From Bacteroidota bacterium (GTDB taxonomy: Bacteria > Bacteroidota > Bacteroidia > Chitinophagales > Chitinophagaceae): a DNA stretch of 6,320 nt. Shown in pieces: positions 5,740 to 6,320 of the stretch. The translations under genes were made by a program, and so were the position numbers. Within the stretch, counting starts at the first letter, position 1. Each line of letters starts with the position of its first letter. The notes beneath the pieces were generated by a model. The model was not told the DNA's origin. It searched no databases and worked only from the letters and a program-made list of their open reading frames with translations. The stretch is taken from the NCBI GenBank assembly GCA_023429365.1, contig JAEYVW010000316.1:1-6320 (forward strand). Direction: 5' to 3'.

Positions 5740-5768
5740 CTAAAATTATTAGCAATTTTAGCTAAAAT
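5740..5768. promoter_or_regulatory. Nested inverted repeats in front of umuD: candidate SOS-type operator
   Basis: CTAAAATT (5740-5747) and AATTTTAG (5754-5761) form perfect eight-base arms around a six-base spacer. The second arm also forms the left half of a perfect 14-base palindrome, ATTTTAGCTAAAAT (5755-5768). CTAAAAT therefore recurs at 5740 and 5762, 22 bases or about two helical turns apart, with an inverted copy between. The block lies 5 to 33 bases upstream of the umuD start. It covers a possible minus-strand promoter (TTG at 5795-5793, 23-base spacer, TATTTTAG at 5769-5762). Binding of a repressor such as LexA or another S24 regulator would block umuDC. The regulator's identity is inferred, and I know of no fixed LexA box for this group to compare with. 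Confidence 0.55.
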
Positions 5769-5848
5769 ATTTAATAACGGCGGAAGTTTTTACAATTCCC
5801 TGCAAATCAATTTTCCGGCTGGCGAGTAGCGGCTGCTTTCCTGGATGA

Positions 5849-5879
5849 TTGCTCCGTTTGCAACGCCTTCGTTACTTTG
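5849..5879 (+). promoter_or_regulatory. Probable Bacteroidota promoter for the 60-residue protein
   Basis: TTG at 5849-5851, 20 bases, then TTACTTTG at 5872-5879, one base off the -7 consensus TAnnTTTG. Transcription would begin around 5885, leaving an A-rich leader of about a dozen bases before the ATG at 5898. The 3' part of the divergent umuD upstream region overlaps this stretch only loosely: the CTAAAAT operator block is about 80 bases away. Confidence 0.45.
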
Positions 5880-5897
5880 AAATATAAATACAGTAAC

Positions 5898-6080
5898 ATG
5901 GCATCCCAAACAAACAACCCTGATCCCAAGTCAGCGCAGAAGTTGTCGAAAGCGGATATACGGAAATTATTAGAAAAGGCGGGGATCAAACACGTTCAAA
6001 GAACGGGCGCGATATTAATGCCTTTATCGGAAGGTCAAAAGAAGGCTATGCTCAAATCCAGTGGGGAGAAGACAGCTTAA
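5898..6080 (+). CDS. Small basic protein of unknown function (60 residues)
   Basis: The ATG at 5898 gives MASQTNNPDPKSAQKLSKAD and 40 further residues. The frame is open upstream to a TTG at 5877, but that codon lies within the predicted -7 element, so the ATG is preferred. The protein is lysine-rich and has no membrane segment. A polar, probably disordered first 15 residues is followed by a helix KLSKADIRKLLEKAGI (15-30), a short hydrophobic stretch TGAILMPLS (36-44) and a basic tail. I do not recognise a family. Points for a real gene are a plausible promoter, an A-rich leader and protein-like composition. It is divergent from umuD across 162 bases, so it might share regulation with the damage operon, but nothing shows that it does. 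Confidence 0.55.
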   Translation: MASQTNNPDPKSAQKLSKADIRKLLEKAGIKHVQRTGAILMPLSEGQKKAMLKSSGEKTA

Positions 6081-6103
6081 CGGATTTTCAACATCGCCAC
6101 CTG

Positions 6104-6137
6104 CCGGTAGATTCGGGGTTGGCCCCACGGCTATCGG
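6104..6137 (+). terminator. Symmetric hairpin after the 60-residue gene, possible terminator
   Basis: The seven-base arms CCGGTAG (6104-6110) and CTATCGG (6131-6137) pair with one G-T wobble. An internal four-by-four mismatch (ATTC/ACGG) follows, then GGGG (6115-6118) pairs with CCCC (6123-6126) around a TTGG loop. It starts 23 bases after the stop codon. No T-tract follows, so an intrinsic terminator is uncertain; it could be another mRNA 3' structure. Confidence 0.35.
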
Positions 6138-6143
6138 GTTAGG

Positions 6144-6216
6144 AATTATGAATTTGGTGGGGATCCAGGATGGCACAAGGTTTATTAAGTGGTAAAGGCA
6201 CACCCAATTCCGAATT
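6144..6216. repeat. Imperfect inverted repeat with 16-base arms
   Basis: The left arm 6144-6159 (AATTATGAATTTGGTG) and right arm 6201-6216 (CACCCAATTCCGAATT) are complementary at 13 of 16 positions and separated by 41 bases. No function is evident. The 206 bases from 6081 to 6286 hold this element, the preceding hairpin and a promoter-like pair, but no gene I can support. Confidence 0.3.
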
Positions 6217-6246
6217 ACCAAACAGTCCTGGAGACTCATGTTGTGA

Positions 6247-6278
6247 TTTGCTTTCAATTTCAGTTCTGACGATCTTTG
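6247..6278 (+). promoter_or_regulatory. Promoter-like element near the right edge
   Basis: TTTG at 6247-6250, a 20-base spacer, then GATCTTTG at 6271-6278, one base off TAnnTTTG. The spacing is the same as in front of the 60-residue gene. The first downstream ATG, at 6287, is only eight bases past the -7 box, so the transcript would be nearly leaderless if that ATG is used. Confidence 0.35.
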
Positions 6279-6286
6279 ATAACAAC

Positions 6287-6320
6287 ATGAAATCTGCACC
6301 GCGTGGTGCAATTAGTGTTG
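6287..6320 (+). CDS. Possible start of a gene running off the right edge
   Basis: ATG at 6287 opens the frame MKSAPRGAISV, which is still open at the window end. Only eleven codons are visible, too few to name a product or to be sure it is a gene. The promoter-like pair just upstream is the only support; the true start could also lie beyond the window. Confidence 0.25.
   Translation, partial: MKSAPRGAISV

Noticed and set aside
6024..6311. 95-codon minus-strand frame at the right end
   Set aside because: It runs through the hairpin and inverted repeat, overlaps the 60-residue gene and gives no protein-like pattern.

Overview
The window looks like a chromosomal piece of a Bacteroidota bacterium, probably of the Chitinophagaceae/Sphingobacteriia type. 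This is inferred from the Bacteroidota form of a YfhO-family membrane protein, a long Bacteroidota-type queuosine precursor transporter, the general lack of Shine-Dalgarno sequences, and promoter-like TTG...TTTG pairs. No tRNA, rRNA, CRISPR array, insertion sequence or transposase is visible.

Layout. At 1-1022 (minus) lies the N-terminal part of a large YfhO-family multi-spanning protein that runs off the left edge. Divergent from it, across about 53 bases, are a small three-helix membrane protein (1076-1384) and, overlapping it by 26 bases, the YhhQ-type transporter gene (1359-2156). The 609 bases from 2157 to 2765 hold no gene. They are filled by a composite repeat array, A-B-A-B-A, with an exact 246-base period. 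Element A (87 bases) is a dyad of GTTGAA cores phased every 10 bases. Element B (95 bases) is a dyad bounded by GAACGCGGAT and carrying three ATGAT cores per arm. The array sits between convergent 3' ends.

On the minus strand, 5735 to 2766 is a compact four-gene DNA-damage cassette: umuD, umuC (overlapping by 17 bases), an unrecognised 168-residue protein (3-base gap), and an SRAP-domain protein of the YedK/HMCES family (2-base gap). UmuD and UmuC would form a mutagenic translesion polymerase; SRAP proteins crosslink to and shield abasic sites in single-stranded DNA. The tight packing implies one transcript and suggests that the unknown third protein acts in the same damage-tolerance step. 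Just upstream of umuD is a nested inverted repeat (5740-5768) that looks like an operator.

Divergent from umuD is a 60-residue basic protein of unknown function (5898-6080). A symmetric hairpin follows it (6104-6137), then a weaker inverted repeat, and a possible gene start at 6287 that runs off the right edge.

The two most interesting items are the 10-base-phased composite repeat array and the conserved-looking but uncharacterised third gene of the umuDC-SRAP operon.
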